Shown: positions 26,128-35,387 of the stretch, piece by piece
Numbering within the stretch: position 1 is the stretch's first letter
Layout: each line of letters opens with the position of its first letter
NCBI GenBank assembly: GCA_019636945.1
Contig: JAHBWO010000015.1
Coordinates: forward strand, 1-46,672
Length of the DNA: 46,672 nt
Source: Nitrospira sp.
Lineage (GTDB): Bacteria; Nitrospirota; Nitrospiria; Nitrospirales; Nitrospiraceae
Direction: 5' to 3'
The notes under the pieces: model-generated
What the model saw: only the letters and a program-made list of their open reading frames with translations
The model's database searches: none
What the model was told of the DNA's origin: nothing
Translations under genes and position numbers: made by a program

Positions 26128-27516
26128 TCACTCCTGTAATAGACACAACTTCTTTCGAGTTCCTTCCCTGCGGCCTTGCAAGATCTCATTCACTGGATCG
26201 ATGCTACCGCCTTCCGGAATTACCTGAGCTTCATACGTCCTTTGCAAACTGCACAATGTAGCCCCCCCTAAACCGAAGCCCAGAGTTGTGACGATCGAGT
26301 TGGCAAATACATCCGCGGTATTTGACCAGAACATTAGACAAATCATCCACATGCCAAAAAACAACGCCCCGGATGCTGCAGGAGACCCATTGTGGTTGCG
26401 ATAGAAATACCAGGCTCGAGTAACCATCGTCAGATAAGCCAGGATTATGGTCATAGCAATCAGAAGCCCCACTTCTCCAGAGAGTCTGATGAGTGAACTC
26501 TCACCCAGACCCTCCAGCTTGATTCCTTCATACACCAGAGTGCCGCCAAAACTACGCGCTCCGAAAGTAAAATACCCCAATCCCTCTCCTGAGATGAGAT
26601 GGTCTTCCATTACGGTCTGGATCGGGAGCCAGAGATTTCCTTCCAGCCGGATAGGGATTGCCGTGAGAACACTGGCGAACCGCTCATAGACGGCAATTGC
26701 CATGTCTGGCTTTGCAACCCAGGCCCCGGAGAGTCCACTAATGATGACCAGGCTCAGAACTAGAACCTTCCAAACACCTGCGCCATGCTGTCGGGTACAC
26801 ACAACCACAATACTGATGGAGAGGACGAGAAATAGAAGGGCTGCCCTCTGGCCAGAGATCAGGATTACGGTCAAATCAAAAAGCATGAGCGCATACGGCC
26901 CTGCCGAGCGCCTTACGCCTGAAAACAACAGATAGCACCATTTGAAGAGGACGAGGGTAAAGATGACCTGTCCGAACTTGCCGGTATGGGTAAAAATAGA
27001 GGTCGGCCGAAACATACCGGGGATCAGAACCCCTTTATCTGTTGTGGCAAAGTCCCCGACTCCCAGCGCCGATGTTCCCCAAACCGCGTTGATGGGGTGA
27101 TCTTTACCCAACGCAATCTGCGTGATCGCCATAATACCGATGATCACGATCCAGATATTGACGCAGGAGAATATGCCCTCATAGCCGTTTTCGACCACGG
27201 ACAAATATCTGGCCGACACCAGCATATACACCAACGGCAGAAACGTTGCTCGCAATCCCACCCCATAGACTCCTATATGGTTTCCACTCATTGCATGATT
27301 GACTGCCGTGACGGACAGAAAGACTCCGCTCAACACGAAGAATGCCATCGGAACGTTTTTCACCTTTAATCGACCTTGAAGGCCAATGGCGATCAGGGTC
27401 ATCAATACCAGTACATCTCCGCCTAAGAAGACGAGATCCGAGTGAATCAGGTATTTCCTGACAGTCTCTTGCAGTAGAGGCACATTCAGGACGAATAGCA
27501 GCCACCAATGGCCCAT
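26128..27516 (-). CDS. O-antigen polymerase/ligase-like membrane protein (Wzy/WaaL fold)
   Basis: Polytopic protein of about 462 residues with ten or more hydrophobic segments, for example DVLVLMTLIAIGL, MAFFVLSGVFLSVTAV, NIWIVIIGIMAITQIALG and VLSLVIISGLSGAWVA. A large periplasmic loop after residue 290 carries ISGEGLGYFTFGAR, the G-x-G-x-G type loop seen in O-antigen ligase-domain proteins. A candidate arginine-rich loop with LISGQRAALLFL precedes it. In a Wzx-dependent cluster this protein most likely polymerises the repeat units (Wzy). ATG 27516 has GGAAG eight bases upstream; a TTG two codons earlier is possible. It lies 27 bp downstream of the flippase gene. Confidence 0.85.
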   Translation of the reverse strand: MGHWWLLFVLNVPLLQETVRKYLIHSDLVFLGGDVLVLMTLIAIGLQGRLKVKNVPMAFFVLSGVFLSVTAVNHAMSGNHIGVYGVGLRATFLPLVYMLVSARYLSVVENGYEGIFSCVNIWIVIIGIMAITQIALGKDHPINAVWGTSALGVGDFATTDKGVLIPGMFRPTSIFTHTGKFGQVIFTLVLFKWCYLLFSGVRRSAGPYALMLFDLTVILISGQRAALLFLVLSISIVVVCTRQHGAGVWKVLVLSLVIISGLSGAWVAKPDMAIAVYERFASVLTAIPIRLEGNLWLPIQTVMEDHLISGEGLGYFTFGARSFGGTLVYEGIKLEGLGESSLIRLSGEVGLLIAMTIILAYLTMVTRAWYFYRNHNGSPAASGALFFGMWMICLMFWSNTADVFANSIVTTLGFGLGGATLCSLQRTYEAQVIPEGGSIDPVNEILQGRREGTRKKLCLLQE

Positions 27517-27543
27517 ACTCAATACTTCCGCCTCACTTTTCGT

Positions 27544-28875
27544 TTACCCTTGATGCAGCTTCATCGACCAGCTCGGCCATATATTCCCACCCAGAACATA
27601 GCGTGAGGACACGTACACATACCCCATCAGTAAGGACACTTCCGTCACGATCCTGCTCAGGATGGCTCCGTTGATTCCATAGTGAGCGATGAGTACGTAG
27701 GCAGAGGAGACACCGATGCATGTCGAGACAACTTGGCAGTACAGTCTATACTTCCCATACTCTCCGGACATGAGTGCGCTTTCCACGCTGCTTGAAACAA
27801 ATCGCAGTGCGATACAAGTGGACAAAACGGAGAGTATTTGACCGGACTCACTAAATTTTTCTCCGAAGAATAACTTCACAAGCAACGCTCCCCACCAGTA
27901 CGTGGCGACGGTGCATCCAATTCCCAAGATGGTCATGACGGCACAGCCCAGACGATAGACAGACAGAAACTTTGGCCAATCCCCGTAATACCAGCGGTGT
28001 ATTTTTGGCATAAGAAATTTCTGATAGATCGCCTGAGGGACAAGAAATACCACCAGCAGAAATGTTCCCGCTATGGCAAATTGTCCCGCTGCAGTGGGGC
28101 TGACCAGAGCTGCGAGCAGCACGATATCGGCTCGGCCGTAGAGCATGGCCAGTGCGGCTGACCCGGCATACGGCCATGCAAGATTGATGAGGGCCTTGTA
28201 ACTGGGCTCGTGGTTCGAGCTCTCTGGAGCAGAACCGCTCTCCAACACGTGCCCTGACAACCGCATCCTCGTTGGCGTCAGCGAGAATAATCCGAACCCT
28301 GACGCCACAATGAGGGCCACCGAAACGATACCGTAGCCTCTTACAACAACATCGAGCACCGGAGCTGCAGAAAGATAGATAGCAACGGCAACTATCAGTC
28401 GACCCAGATGTGGGAGCAGTTGCCAGACTGAAAGTGCCCCATATCGTGCTTCGAGTTGCAGTTTGGCAATGAGTAGTTCCGCCATGACTTGCATGATCAC
28501 CATCAGCTGCAGCCACCCAAACATCTGCAAAAGACGCGAATCATCGAACAATCCCAGAAGTATGACCCAAGATATGGCCAGGACAAACACTCCCCAGACC
28601 ATCAGAAACTTGAGTGATTGTCGTATCCAACGTAACCCACCCAGTCCTTCTTGGCCGACAATCAATAACCAAACACTCGGCATCCCGAATCCTATGACAC
28701 CACTCATGACGACTACGATTGACATTGCCATACTGAGCCATCCAAACGCTTCGACCGTTAGGCTGCGCCCAAGTAGCACTTGAGTGAGAAAAGCAAGGAA
28801 GCCGGAGCCTGCCAAGCTTACAAAGATTGGGACAATGGCCTTGAGCCCGGCCTTAATGTCTGCTGTGCCAGTCAA
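27544..28875 (-). CDS. Wzx-like oligosaccharide flippase (MOP/PST family)
   Basis: A 443-residue membrane protein with about 12 hydrophobic helices spread evenly along its length, such as AIVPIFVSLAGSGFLAFLTQVLLG, MVIMQVMAELLIAKLQ, IVSVALIVASGFGLF and FLLVVFLVPQAIYQ. It has the polysaccharide-biosynthesis MATE-like pattern: an N-terminal GSGFLAFLTQVLLGRSL start, and a middle segment with YAGSAALAMLYGRADIVLLAALVSPTAAGQFAIA that is highly typical. It should translocate undecaprenyl-linked repeat units across the inner membrane. The start is TTG at 28875 after AAAGGG. It lies 48 bp downstream of the DUF4091 gene and directly upstream of the polymerase-like gene, forming the Wzx/Wzy pair. Confidence 0.9.
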   Translation of the reverse strand: MTGTADIKAGLKAIVPIFVSLAGSGFLAFLTQVLLGRSLTVEAFGWLSMAMSIVVVMSGVIGFGMPSVWLLIVGQEGLGGLRWIRQSLKFLMVWGVFVLAISWVILLGLFDDSRLLQMFGWLQLMVIMQVMAELLIAKLQLEARYGALSVWQLLPHLGRLIVAVAIYLSAAPVLDVVVRGYGIVSVALIVASGFGLFSLTPTRMRLSGHVLESGSAPESSNHEPSYKALINLAWPYAGSAALAMLYGRADIVLLAALVSPTAAGQFAIAGTFLLVVFLVPQAIYQKFLMPKIHRWYYGDWPKFLSVYRLGCAVMTILGIGCTVATYWWGALLVKLFFGEKFSESGQILSVLSTCIALRFVSSSVESALMSGEYGKYRLYCQVVSTCIGVSSAYVLIAHYGINGAILSRIVTEVSLLMGYVYVSSRYVLGGNIWPSWSMKLHQG

Positions 28876-28923
28876 CTTGTGTACCCTTTACCAGTCGTTC
28901 AACGGTATGACGATGGGCTGTTG

Positions 28924-30759
28924 TCAATTGATATCTAGCGATACACCGGATGGCGCCGTATGACTGAGAGAAGACAACTGAAGGATGTGATGGACTAGTT
29001 TTGACCGCACCTCTTGCAAGTTCGGAGGAAGAGAGGCCCTCAAACTTTCGAGGTATCGGCGAGCTTCAACGGCCGCAGTCGTGTGAGGCTTGGGAAGGGT
29101 TTCCAGCATATCCTCCAGGGTTGTGACATACCGGACATCGTCAACGCCTTCTCGAAACCCTTCCCATGCGAGCGTATCAATCACACCATCAACAGTGGGA
29201 TAAGTAAAATTATGATCCCGATAACGGGCGTGGTCGAAATCATTCCACGTGAAGGCCATGGAATCTTGATAGGCATAGGGCATGGCCCCATCATAGTTAT
29301 TTCTCCATAATTCAAGTCCATAGTTTCGTCTGAATATATCCGGATTCTCAGGCCCAGTTGGCGGATTAGCGTAGGAAAACACCTTGTGCCCTATCTTGTG
29401 AATGTTCTCCGCCTGTGTCCGCTGCAGTTTGCCGGCCATCACAAGCAAATCCAACACGTCTCCCACCAAAGGAAAGGCTTCGGCCTGTCCGGCCGTAAAC
29501 ACCTTGACCCCTTCATTTCTGACGAGTTGCCAGGCTCTCCTCTGAGAAACCAACTTTTCCCCTTTGGCTTCGTCCATGCCGTACAGGTAGACCTTCTCAA
29601 TACCGTACACACCAGCTATTTCCTTAAGTACATTCACTCGACGTTTCAATCCATCGAGTTCGCCTGATGTCTCAGGATTTCCGGTGCCACTGCCAAGATA
29701 AAACAGCGCGGACGTATCTAGTCCGACTTGTTTACGCATCTCCAGTGCATTTTGGAGTTCCGCTCGGTCTAACCGTTGATACATCGTCGGATTTGTCACT
29801 CCATGTGCCAACATATTGCGCAACTCTGCCAAAAATTGTGCCTGCCCCTTCCGTTCCGATGAAATGCTTGGGACGTCCGAAAGCGTTCCCCGATAGTAGA
29901 TGCTGTATTGGATCCTTGAAGGATGAAGGTCTACGGGAAGGACCTGAAGGGTAATCTCGAGGTTCTCACGCAGCCCCTTGTCATCTGTAAGAATCAGCTT
30001 CCCACTATAGCTTCCATCCCTAGCGGCAACAGGAACATGCACTGTCAGCCACAGTTGTTTGGCATCACCACGACGAATCGTGATCGGTTGAAGCTCAGTC
30101 GCATCCTTAATAGGAAATTCGTCTATAGAAGCCACAATACGACCGCTCTGTGCCGCTGGCTCGCTCACTAATACCAGCTTGGGACCAGAAGGAAACTTCA
30201 ATCTGAGGAAATTGGCCCTAGCGTCCTCACTGAGCTGAACGAGACCATCATCTTTGAGGAGGAGCTCCGGCACTAAGACCTTCGTCTGCCCCATATGAGA
30301 CAAGCCGACGGTATGCCACCCGCCACCTGCCTGGAACCACACTTTCACAAACCTTACGTCCAGATGGGAACTTGCGATAGTCCCGCTACTACCGACAAGA
30401 TCACTGACTGAAATCCTCAAGTTTTCTAGATCACGAACCATAGGCCGCACAACAAAGCTCGCTGGTTCGTATTCATCTCGACAAGCGACCATCTGTATGC
30501 TCGTAGCCTGCTTTCCCGGAAGAGAAGCCATAGTGGGAAGAATCTGTTCTCCACTGATGGGATTCACGACATGCACAAGGACAGGACCGAGATTGGACGT
30601 TGCAGCATTTCCAGGAAGACTAAGGTGGGACACTGCACCGAATACCAAGCAACCGGCACTCACTACCAGGGACAAGGATCTCAATTTATTACTGGGTGTC
30701 CTCACTTTAACCTCACGCGTGGTTGCATTACCATCAACGTCGATGTTGGGCGTAGCCAT
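28924..30759 (-). CDS. Membrane-anchored DUF4091-type glycoside-hydrolase-like protein
   Basis: About 611 residues from ATG 30759 (MATPNIDVDGNATTRE), which follows AAGGGGTG; a TTG at 30834 would add 25 residues. An N-terminal signal-anchor (LRSLSLVVSAGCLVFGAVSHLSL) places the rest outside the cytoplasm. An Ig-like segment follows, with ACRDEYEPASFVVRPM. Then comes a beta-alpha barrel-like region with DLHPSRIQYSIYYRGTLSD, EKVYLYGMDEAKGE and the closing DUF4091 segment with WNNYDGAMPYAYQ-like sequence, DGVIDTLAWEGFREGVDDVRYVTTLEDML. DUF4091 proteins resemble glycoside hydrolases, but activity is not established. Here it could trim or remodel the polymer at the cell surface. It is encoded between a methyltransferase and the flippase. 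Confidence 0.82.
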   Translation of the reverse strand: MATPNIDVDGNATTREVKVRTPSNKLRSLSLVVSAGCLVFGAVSHLSLPGNAATSNLGPVLVHVVNPISGEQILPTMASLPGKQATSIQMVACRDEYEPASFVVRPMVRDLENLRISVSDLVGSSGTIASSHLDVRFVKVWFQAGGGWHTVGLSHMGQTKVLVPELLLKDDGLVQLSEDARANFLRLKFPSGPKLVLVSEPAAQSGRIVASIDEFPIKDATELQPITIRRGDAKQLWLTVHVPVAARDGSYSGKLILTDDKGLRENLEITLQVLPVDLHPSRIQYSIYYRGTLSDVPSISSERKGQAQFLAELRNMLAHGVTNPTMYQRLDRAELQNALEMRKQVGLDTSALFYLGSGTGNPETSGELDGLKRRVNVLKEIAGVYGIEKVYLYGMDEAKGEKLVSQRRAWQLVRNEGVKVFTAGQAEAFPLVGDVLDLLVMAGKLQRTQAENIHKIGHKVFSYANPPTGPENPDIFRRNYGLELWRNNYDGAMPYAYQDSMAFTWNDFDHARYRDHNFTYPTVDGVIDTLAWEGFREGVDDVRYVTTLEDMLETLPKPHTTAAVEARRYLESLRASLPPNLQEVRSKLVHHILQLSSLSHTAPSGVSLDIN

Positions 30760-30856
30760 AGACACCCCTTCATCAATTCTGTCCGTTTGAAGCTGGCGAT
30801 CTGATCCGCACGGACGGCTTGCTTCGTGCGACAAGGATCCTCACATTCCCTGATAT

Positions 30857-31561
30857 TCACTTAGCTAAGACCAGTAACGAATATCCCCCTAACACACGAG
30901 CGGTGAAGGGCACGCTTAGCTTAGAACAGAGATATCGCGGAACATTAGCAACAGCTTTTCGGATTGACGGGTGCTCCCTAAAAAGCTCAAGAGCCGGATT
31001 GGTGTAGAAGCAGTCTATGATTTCATGTCCGGTGTCTGTTAATGTGGCAAGAGCTGAATCAGCGGTAAAGTAGTGGAGATGCCCAACTGCATATCGACTT
31101 CTCATGAACGTATTTCTCAGTACCGACGACACATGAAGATCGAGCGGGACATGGTAGACCTTGTATGCGGCCTTCTGCTTACACTTCTCCAGGAATCCCA
31201 TATAGTCCGGGACATGTTCATAGACGTCGATTGCAATGAGCACATCAAACTGTGCGGCATTGTTCTCCGAAAGCAGATCTTCGCAATAGAATTGGATTTT
31301 CTCCCCTTCCGCCTGTTTGGCCAATCCAATTGCTTGCGGAGAAATGTCATACCCCCTGAATTCTGTATGAGAGAGACTCTCCATCCTGGATAACTCCCGT
31401 AGAATAGCTCCGACACCACACCCAATCTCCGCGATCCTTTGAGGTTGAACATGATTCCTTGAGAGAATTTTCCAGATTTGAGACGCTTTCCAATGCGAAT
31501 CCTCCGCATGCCACGTCCGAGTCACTTCTAGGTACTTTCCACTCGTATAAATCGTGCTCAT
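30857..31561 (-). CDS. Class I SAM-dependent methyltransferase
   Basis: A 234-residue methyltransferase with motif I RIAEIGCGVGAILRELS near residue 40, motif II FRGYDISPQAIGLAKQ, and motif IV FDVLIAIDVYEHVPDYMGFLEKC. A C-terminal part carries HLHYFTADSALATL and ends YSLLVLAK. The ATG at 31561 is preceded by a strong GGAGGAAG. It is the first gene after a 430-bp gap and is unlike the other methyltransferase of the island beyond the shared fold, so two different methylations are possible. Substrate unknown; sugar O-methylation is the likely role from context. Confidence 0.85.
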   Translation of the reverse strand: MSTIYTSGKYLEVTRTWHAEDSHWKASQIWKILSRNHVQPQRIAEIGCGVGAILRELSRMESLSHTEFRGYDISPQAIGLAKQAEGEKIQFYCEDLLSENNAAQFDVLIAIDVYEHVPDYMGFLEKCKQKAAYKVYHVPLDLHVSSVLRNTFMRSRYAVGHLHYFTADSALATLTDTGHEIIDCFYTNPALELFREHPSIRKAVANVPRYLCSKLSVPFTARVLGGYSLLVLAK

Positions 31562-31992
31562 CTTCCTCCATCTTCATACTCCGCCCCGATAGTGCTCTCC
31601 TCCGCCTTGCCATCACACCGTGATAGATACTGTTCCTCTGACATACCCTGATGATCGCACATGGAAGAACTGGGCACTTGCGTCGGGTTCTACGCCCGGG
31701 AGTTCAACAAACAAGGCACGTTGCATGATGGCTGTCTGAACTGAGCACCGACGGTCGCGCGCCGATTGAGTCAGAATGGTTTCATGATGATATTGGTTGC
31801 CTCAACTTGTGACAACTTAAAATCAGTTTTTGACAGGACCAGTTGGGTTAGGAGAAGGAATACTTGTTACAGATACTTAGGTAAGTTACGAGGCACACAT
31901 GGAATCTGAGGAGCTACCTAAATAAACACCGTCACGGAAAGGAGCAGAGAATTAAGATGTTCTTGGGCCATGTTACTGAATTCCACCCCGAG
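31562..31992. other. Gene-free interval between wecB and the methyltransferase gene
   Basis: No coding sequence is convincing in these 431 bases. The stretch from about 31800 to 31900 is AT-richer than its surroundings. A 7-bp inverted repeat (TTAGGTA at about 31879 and TACCTAA at about 31915) encloses 32 bases. The region probably carries the 3' end of the wecB transcript and the promoter of the downstream minus-strand genes, but no clear -35/-10 pair stood out on that strand. Confidence 0.5.
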
Positions 31993-33087
31993 TCACCTCA
32001 ACACTCGCTCCAAACACTCCACAATCCGTTCCGCTGCCTTCCCATCCCAGAGCGGTGGGATCGCCCCTTTCTTCCATTGTCCGGCCATCAGTCGCGCGAG
32101 GGCGGGAGGGAGCTTGCTTGGATCGGTCCCGATGAGCTCGTTTGTTCCAATCAAGATGGTCTCCGGTCGTTCGGTGTTGTCTCTCAGAGTCAGGCAGGGC
32201 ACGCCAAGAACAGTCGTCTCTTCGGTAATCCCGCCGGAATCGGTAATCACACCTTTGGCATGTTTGACGAGATAGTTGAACTCCAGGTAACCCAGGGGAT
32301 CGATATAGTGCATGGACGGAAGTTTCTGCCCCCCCTCTCGCAGATTCTTGGCAGTTCTGGGATGGACAGGAAAGATAACCGGAAGGCCTTGCGTACCCGC
32401 TGCAATCGCGTACAGCAACCGGAGCAGTTGCTGTTCTCCATCGACGTTCGCAGGACGATGTAACGTGATCACAAAGTATCGTTGCGGCTCCAGCTTGAGC
32501 GACTGCCAGCAAGCCGGAGGCCGCAAGCGCGCCACGTTCTTGAGCAACGTATCAATCATGGTATTCCCGACGAAAAAGATTCGCTCATCGGTGACGCCAG
32601 CATGTCGCAGGTTCTGGTTAGCCGTCTCGCTGGTTGTAAAAAACCAATTGGTGATCGAGTCGGTCACCACTCGGTTGATCTCTTCCGGCATTGTCCAATC
32701 CCTGGATCGAATCCCACCTTCGACGTGGGCCACCGGGACACCCAGCTTGCGCGCGACGATGGCACAGGCCATGGTCGACGTCACATCACCGACGACCAGA
32801 CAGAGGTCGCTCTTCTCCTTCAGCAGAACCTTTTCATACCCGACCATGATCCCGGCGGTTTGCTCGGCTTGCGTCCCCGATCCCACCTCGAGATTGATGT
32901 CCGGATCGGGAATCCCGAGTTCTTCGAAGAAGCTACCCGACATCGCTCGGTCGTAATGCTGGCCGGTATGGATCAATCGGTACCGGAGCTGCCCACCACG
33001 ATGTTCAGCAGCCTTGATCGCCTCGATAATCGGCGCGATTTTCATGAAATTGGGACGTGCTCCAGCGATGATATCAATGCGCTTCAC
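31993..33087 (-). CDS. wecB: Non-hydrolysing UDP-N-acetylglucosamine 2-epimerase
   Basis: A 364-residue cytosolic enzyme that interconverts UDP-GlcNAc and UDP-ManNAc. The family start IIAGARPNFMKIAPII, LIHTGQHYD, VVGDVTSTMACAIVA, VAHVEGGIRSRDWTMPEEINRVVTDSI and the C-terminal DSGGITEETTVLGVPCLTLRDNTERPET are all present. These cover the catalytic Asp/Glu/His positions and the UDP site. The GTG start at 33087 lies shortly after AGGTG. No UDP-ManNAc dehydrogenase (wecC) is in the window, so ManNAc itself, or a product made elsewhere, enters the polymer. It lies 139 bp downstream of fcl and is separated from the rest of the island by a gene-free gap. Confidence 0.95.
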   Translation of the reverse strand: MKRIDIIAGARPNFMKIAPIIEAIKAAEHRGGQLRYRLIHTGQHYDRAMSGSFFEELGIPDPDINLEVGSGTQAEQTAGIMVGYEKVLLKEKSDLCLVVGDVTSTMACAIVARKLGVPVAHVEGGIRSRDWTMPEEINRVVTDSITNWFFTTSETANQNLRHAGVTDERIFFVGNTMIDTLLKNVARLRPPACWQSLKLEPQRYFVITLHRPANVDGEQQLLRLLYAIAAGTQGLPVIFPVHPRTAKNLREGGQKLPSMHYIDPLGYLEFNYLVKHAKGVITDSGGITEETTVLGVPCLTLRDNTERPETILIGTNELIGTDPSKLPPALARLMAGQWKKGAIPPLWDGKAAERIVECLERVLR

Positions 33088-33226
33088 TCAACACCTCATT
33101 GTGCAGTGATCTCGTCACGTAATTCACGTGATGGTAATCACTCTCCACGCTCAGGGCAACTGTATAGTATTTCCGAACCAGCGGACGTGATCGCCGAGGA
33201 AACGATTCAACCCAGGACGAGAACTT

Positions 33227-34186
33227 TCAGAAATGCACTTCGCGGATCGACTGGCTATTGGCCTGAAACCACTGGACGGTTTTCTTCATTCCATCGTTTA
33301 ACCGATGCTTGGCTTGAAATCCGAAGAGCTCTTTGGCCCGGCTCACATCAAGGCAACGGCGAGGTTGGCCGTTCGGCTTCGTCGCATCCCACTGAATCTG
33401 ACCAGTAAACCCAACTTCCGCCGCAATCAATTTAGCGAGATCACGAATCGCAATTTCCTCTCCTGTTCCCAAGTTCACGGGTAGATTGCCGTCATAGTGC
33501 TCAGCCGCAAGGACAATCCCTTCGGCGGCATCCTCCACATACAAGAATTCCCTGGTCGGTGATCCATCTCCCCACAGGGTAATCGCCGCACGCCCCTCCT
33601 CCTTTGCCGACGCGCATTTTCGGATCAAGGCCGGAATTACATGGGATGTCTGTAAATCAAAGTTGTCTCGCGGGCCGTACAAGTTCACAGGAAAGAGGAC
33701 GATCGAATTGAATCCGTATTGATCATGATAGGCCTGTGATTGCGCCAGCATCATTTTCTTTGCCAGACCGTATGGCGCATTCGTTTCCTCGGGATAGCCG
33801 TTCCAGATATCGTCTTCCTTGAATGGAATCGGGGCAAATTTCGGATACGCACAGATCGTTCCCGTGGCCACAAACTTCTTGAGCCCCCGTTGACGCCCCA
33901 CCTCAATCAGCTGCGTACCCATCATCAGGTTGTCATAGAAGAATCGACCGGGATTGGCCTGGTTCGCCCCGATCCCGCCGACGCGTGCCGCCAAATGAAT
34001 CACCAGATCGGGTTTGGCATCGCTGTAGAGTTGCTGAACAGCGTCCATCTGCACCAAATCGTAGTCTCGACTTCGTGGGATAACAATCTCAGCACAGTCT
34101 TTAGCGCGCAACTGCTCGACGACGAATGAGCCCAAAAACCCAGCTCCCCCCGTGACCACGACCCTGCGCTCACTCCAAAATGACAT
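33227..34186 (-). CDS. fcl: GDP-L-fucose synthase
   Basis: A 319-residue short-chain dehydrogenase/reductase. The Rossmann motif GGAGFLG at 13-19 binds NADPH. The catalytic Tyr-x3-Lys is in [14 protein letters not shown] near residue 140. [20 protein letters not shown]-like sequence and [15 protein letters not shown] complete the extended-SDR pattern. It performs the 3,5-epimerisation and 4-reduction of GDP-4-keto-6-deoxy-D-mannose made by Gmd, whose gene lies 27 bp upstream. Length is normal for the family. Together they provide GDP-L-fucose to the glycosyltransferases of the island. Confidence 0.95.
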   Translation of the reverse strand: MSFWSERRVVVTGGAGFLGSFVVEQLRAKDCAEIVIPRSRDYDLVQMDAVQQLYSDAKPDLVIHLAARVGGIGANQANPGRFFYDNLMMGTQLIEVGRQRGLKKFVATGTICAYPKFAPIPFKEDDIWNGYPEETNAPYGLAKKMMLAQSQAYHDQYGFNSIVLFPVNLYGPRDNFDLQTSHVIPALIRKCASAKEEGRAAITLWGDGSPTREFLYVEDAAEGIVLAAEHYDGNLPVNLGTGEEIAIRDLAKLIAAEVGFTGQIQWDATKPNGQPRRCLDVSRAKELFGFQAKHRLNDGMKKTVQWFQANSQSIREVHF

Positions 34187-34213
34187 GCCCTGCCCTTTCC
34201 GTTCCTGTAGCCG

Positions 34214-35227
34214 TTAACGTCGACCCGTTTGACCAATTCCCTCGATGCGCTCTTTTTCTGAGGCCAAATCCGCATCCACCATCATAGCGATCAATTCTTC
34301 AAATCCGACTTTTGGCTGCCAGCCGAGTTGTGTCTTCGCCTTGCTGGCATCCCCGATCAGGAGATCCACTTCCGTCGGACGATAGTATTTCGTATCGATC
34401 TTCACGTGTTTCTTCCAATCGAGTTGCAAACGATCAAAGGCCAGCTCAAGCATTTCCTTGACCGTGTGCGTCTCTCCCGTAGCAATGACATAGTCTTCCG
34501 GCGTTGGAGCTTGCAACATCATCCACATCGCCTCGACATAGTCCCCGGCATAGCCCCAGTCGCGCTTCGCATCGAGATTGCCGAGAAACACATCCTGTTG
34601 GATGCCAAGCTTGATCCGGGCGGCCGCCTTGGTGATTTTCCTTGTGACAAAGGTTTCTCCGCGGCGCGGCGATTCGTGATTGAACAAAATGCCGTTGCAT
34701 GCAAACAGGTTGTAGGCCTCGCGGTAGTTGACGGTGATCCAGTAGGAGTAGACCTTCGCGGCTCCGTAGGGACTTCGTGGATAGAACGGAGTGGTTTCCT
34801 TCTGCGGCACCTCCAGCACCTTGCCGAACATCTCGCTGGATGAGGCCTGGTAGAATTTCGGCTTGAGCCCTGACTCTCGAATGGCCTCCAGGAGACGAAT
34901 CGTGCCGAGTCCTGTGATCTCTCCTGTATATTCGGGAATATCGAAACTGACCCGGACGTGACTCTGGGCGCCAAGGTTGTAGATTTCATCGGGCTGGACC
35001 GTACGCAAAATCCGATTCAGAGAGCTGGCATCGTTCAAATCGCCATAGACCAAATGGAGCCGCCGATGCGGCACGTGCGGATCCTCATAAATCGGGTCGA
35101 TACGCCCCGTATTGAACGAGCTCGAGCGCCGAATGATGCCGTAGACTTCGTATCCTCGCGCGAGGAGAAATTCCGACAGATAGGAGCCGTCTTGACCGGT
35201 AATGCCGGTGATCAACGCTTTTTTCAC
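34214..35227 (-). CDS. gmd: GDP-mannose 4,6-dehydratase
   Basis: A 337-residue enzyme from GTG 35227 ([17 protein letters not shown]), chosen because AAGGAG lies nine bases upstream and this is the normal N-terminus of the family; an ATG at 35248 would add seven unlike residues. Motifs: GITGQDG for [40 protein letters not shown] with the catalytic Ser/Glu, and [15 protein letters not shown] with Tyr-x3-Lys. It converts GDP-D-mannose to GDP-4-keto-6-deoxymannose. First gene of the minus-strand polysaccharide island; a good sigma-70-type promoter lies just upstream, in the region shared divergently with gspC. Confidence 0.96.
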   Translation of the reverse strand: MKKALITGITGQDGSYLSEFLLARGYEVYGIIRRSSSFNTGRIDPIYEDPHVPHRRLHLVYGDLNDASSLNRILRTVQPDEIYNLGAQSHVRVSFDIPEYTGEITGLGTIRLLEAIRESGLKPKFYQASSSEMFGKVLEVPQKETTPFYPRSPYGAAKVYSYWITVNYREAYNLFACNGILFNHESPRRGETFVTRKITKAAARIKLGIQQDVFLGNLDAKRDWGYAGDYVEAMWMMLQAPTPEDYVIATGETHTVKEMLELAFDRLQLDWKKHVKIDTKYYRPTEVDLLIGDASKAKTQLGWQPKVGFEELIAMMVDADLASEKERIEGIGQTGRR

Positions 35228-35262
35228 GTGTGTGGTCTCCTTGAGCAAGAAGGCGAGAGCGG

Positions 35263-35291
35263 ATTATTACGTGCTTCGATCGACTTGTCCA
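35263..35291 (-). promoter_or_regulatory. Sigma-70-type promoter for gmd and the polysaccharide island
   Basis: On the minus strand TGGACA (35291-35286) and AATAAT (35268-35263) are separated by exactly 17 bp; each hexamer matches the consensus at five of six positions. Transcription would begin near 35256, giving a leader of about 29 nt that includes the AAGGAG of gmd. This fit supports the GTG start at 35227 over the ATG at 35248. Confidence 0.55.
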
Positions 35292-35327
35292 GTGAGAGCA
35301 GGTAAACAGATCGTTAATAAAAGAATC

Positions 35328-35357
35328 TTGCGACGAACAAGAGAGACCAGGTACGAT
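35328..35357 (+). promoter_or_regulatory. Candidate sigma-70 promoter for gspC
   Basis: TTGCGA (35328-35333) and TACGAT (35352-35357) are 18 bp apart, with four of six consensus matches each. The predicted start near 35364 would give a leader of about 24 nt before GTG 35388. The match is modest; it is proposed because the first gene of the plus-strand operon needs a promoter in this 160-bp divergent region. Confidence 0.3.
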
Positions 35358-35387
35358 GTTCTATGGTAAGGCTAGAGAGACAATACT

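Noticed and set aside
31957-32463. Plus-strand ORF of 168 codons with an AAAGGAG sequence upstream
   Set aside because: Nearly all of it is antisense to the well-conserved wecB gene and it has no family signature.
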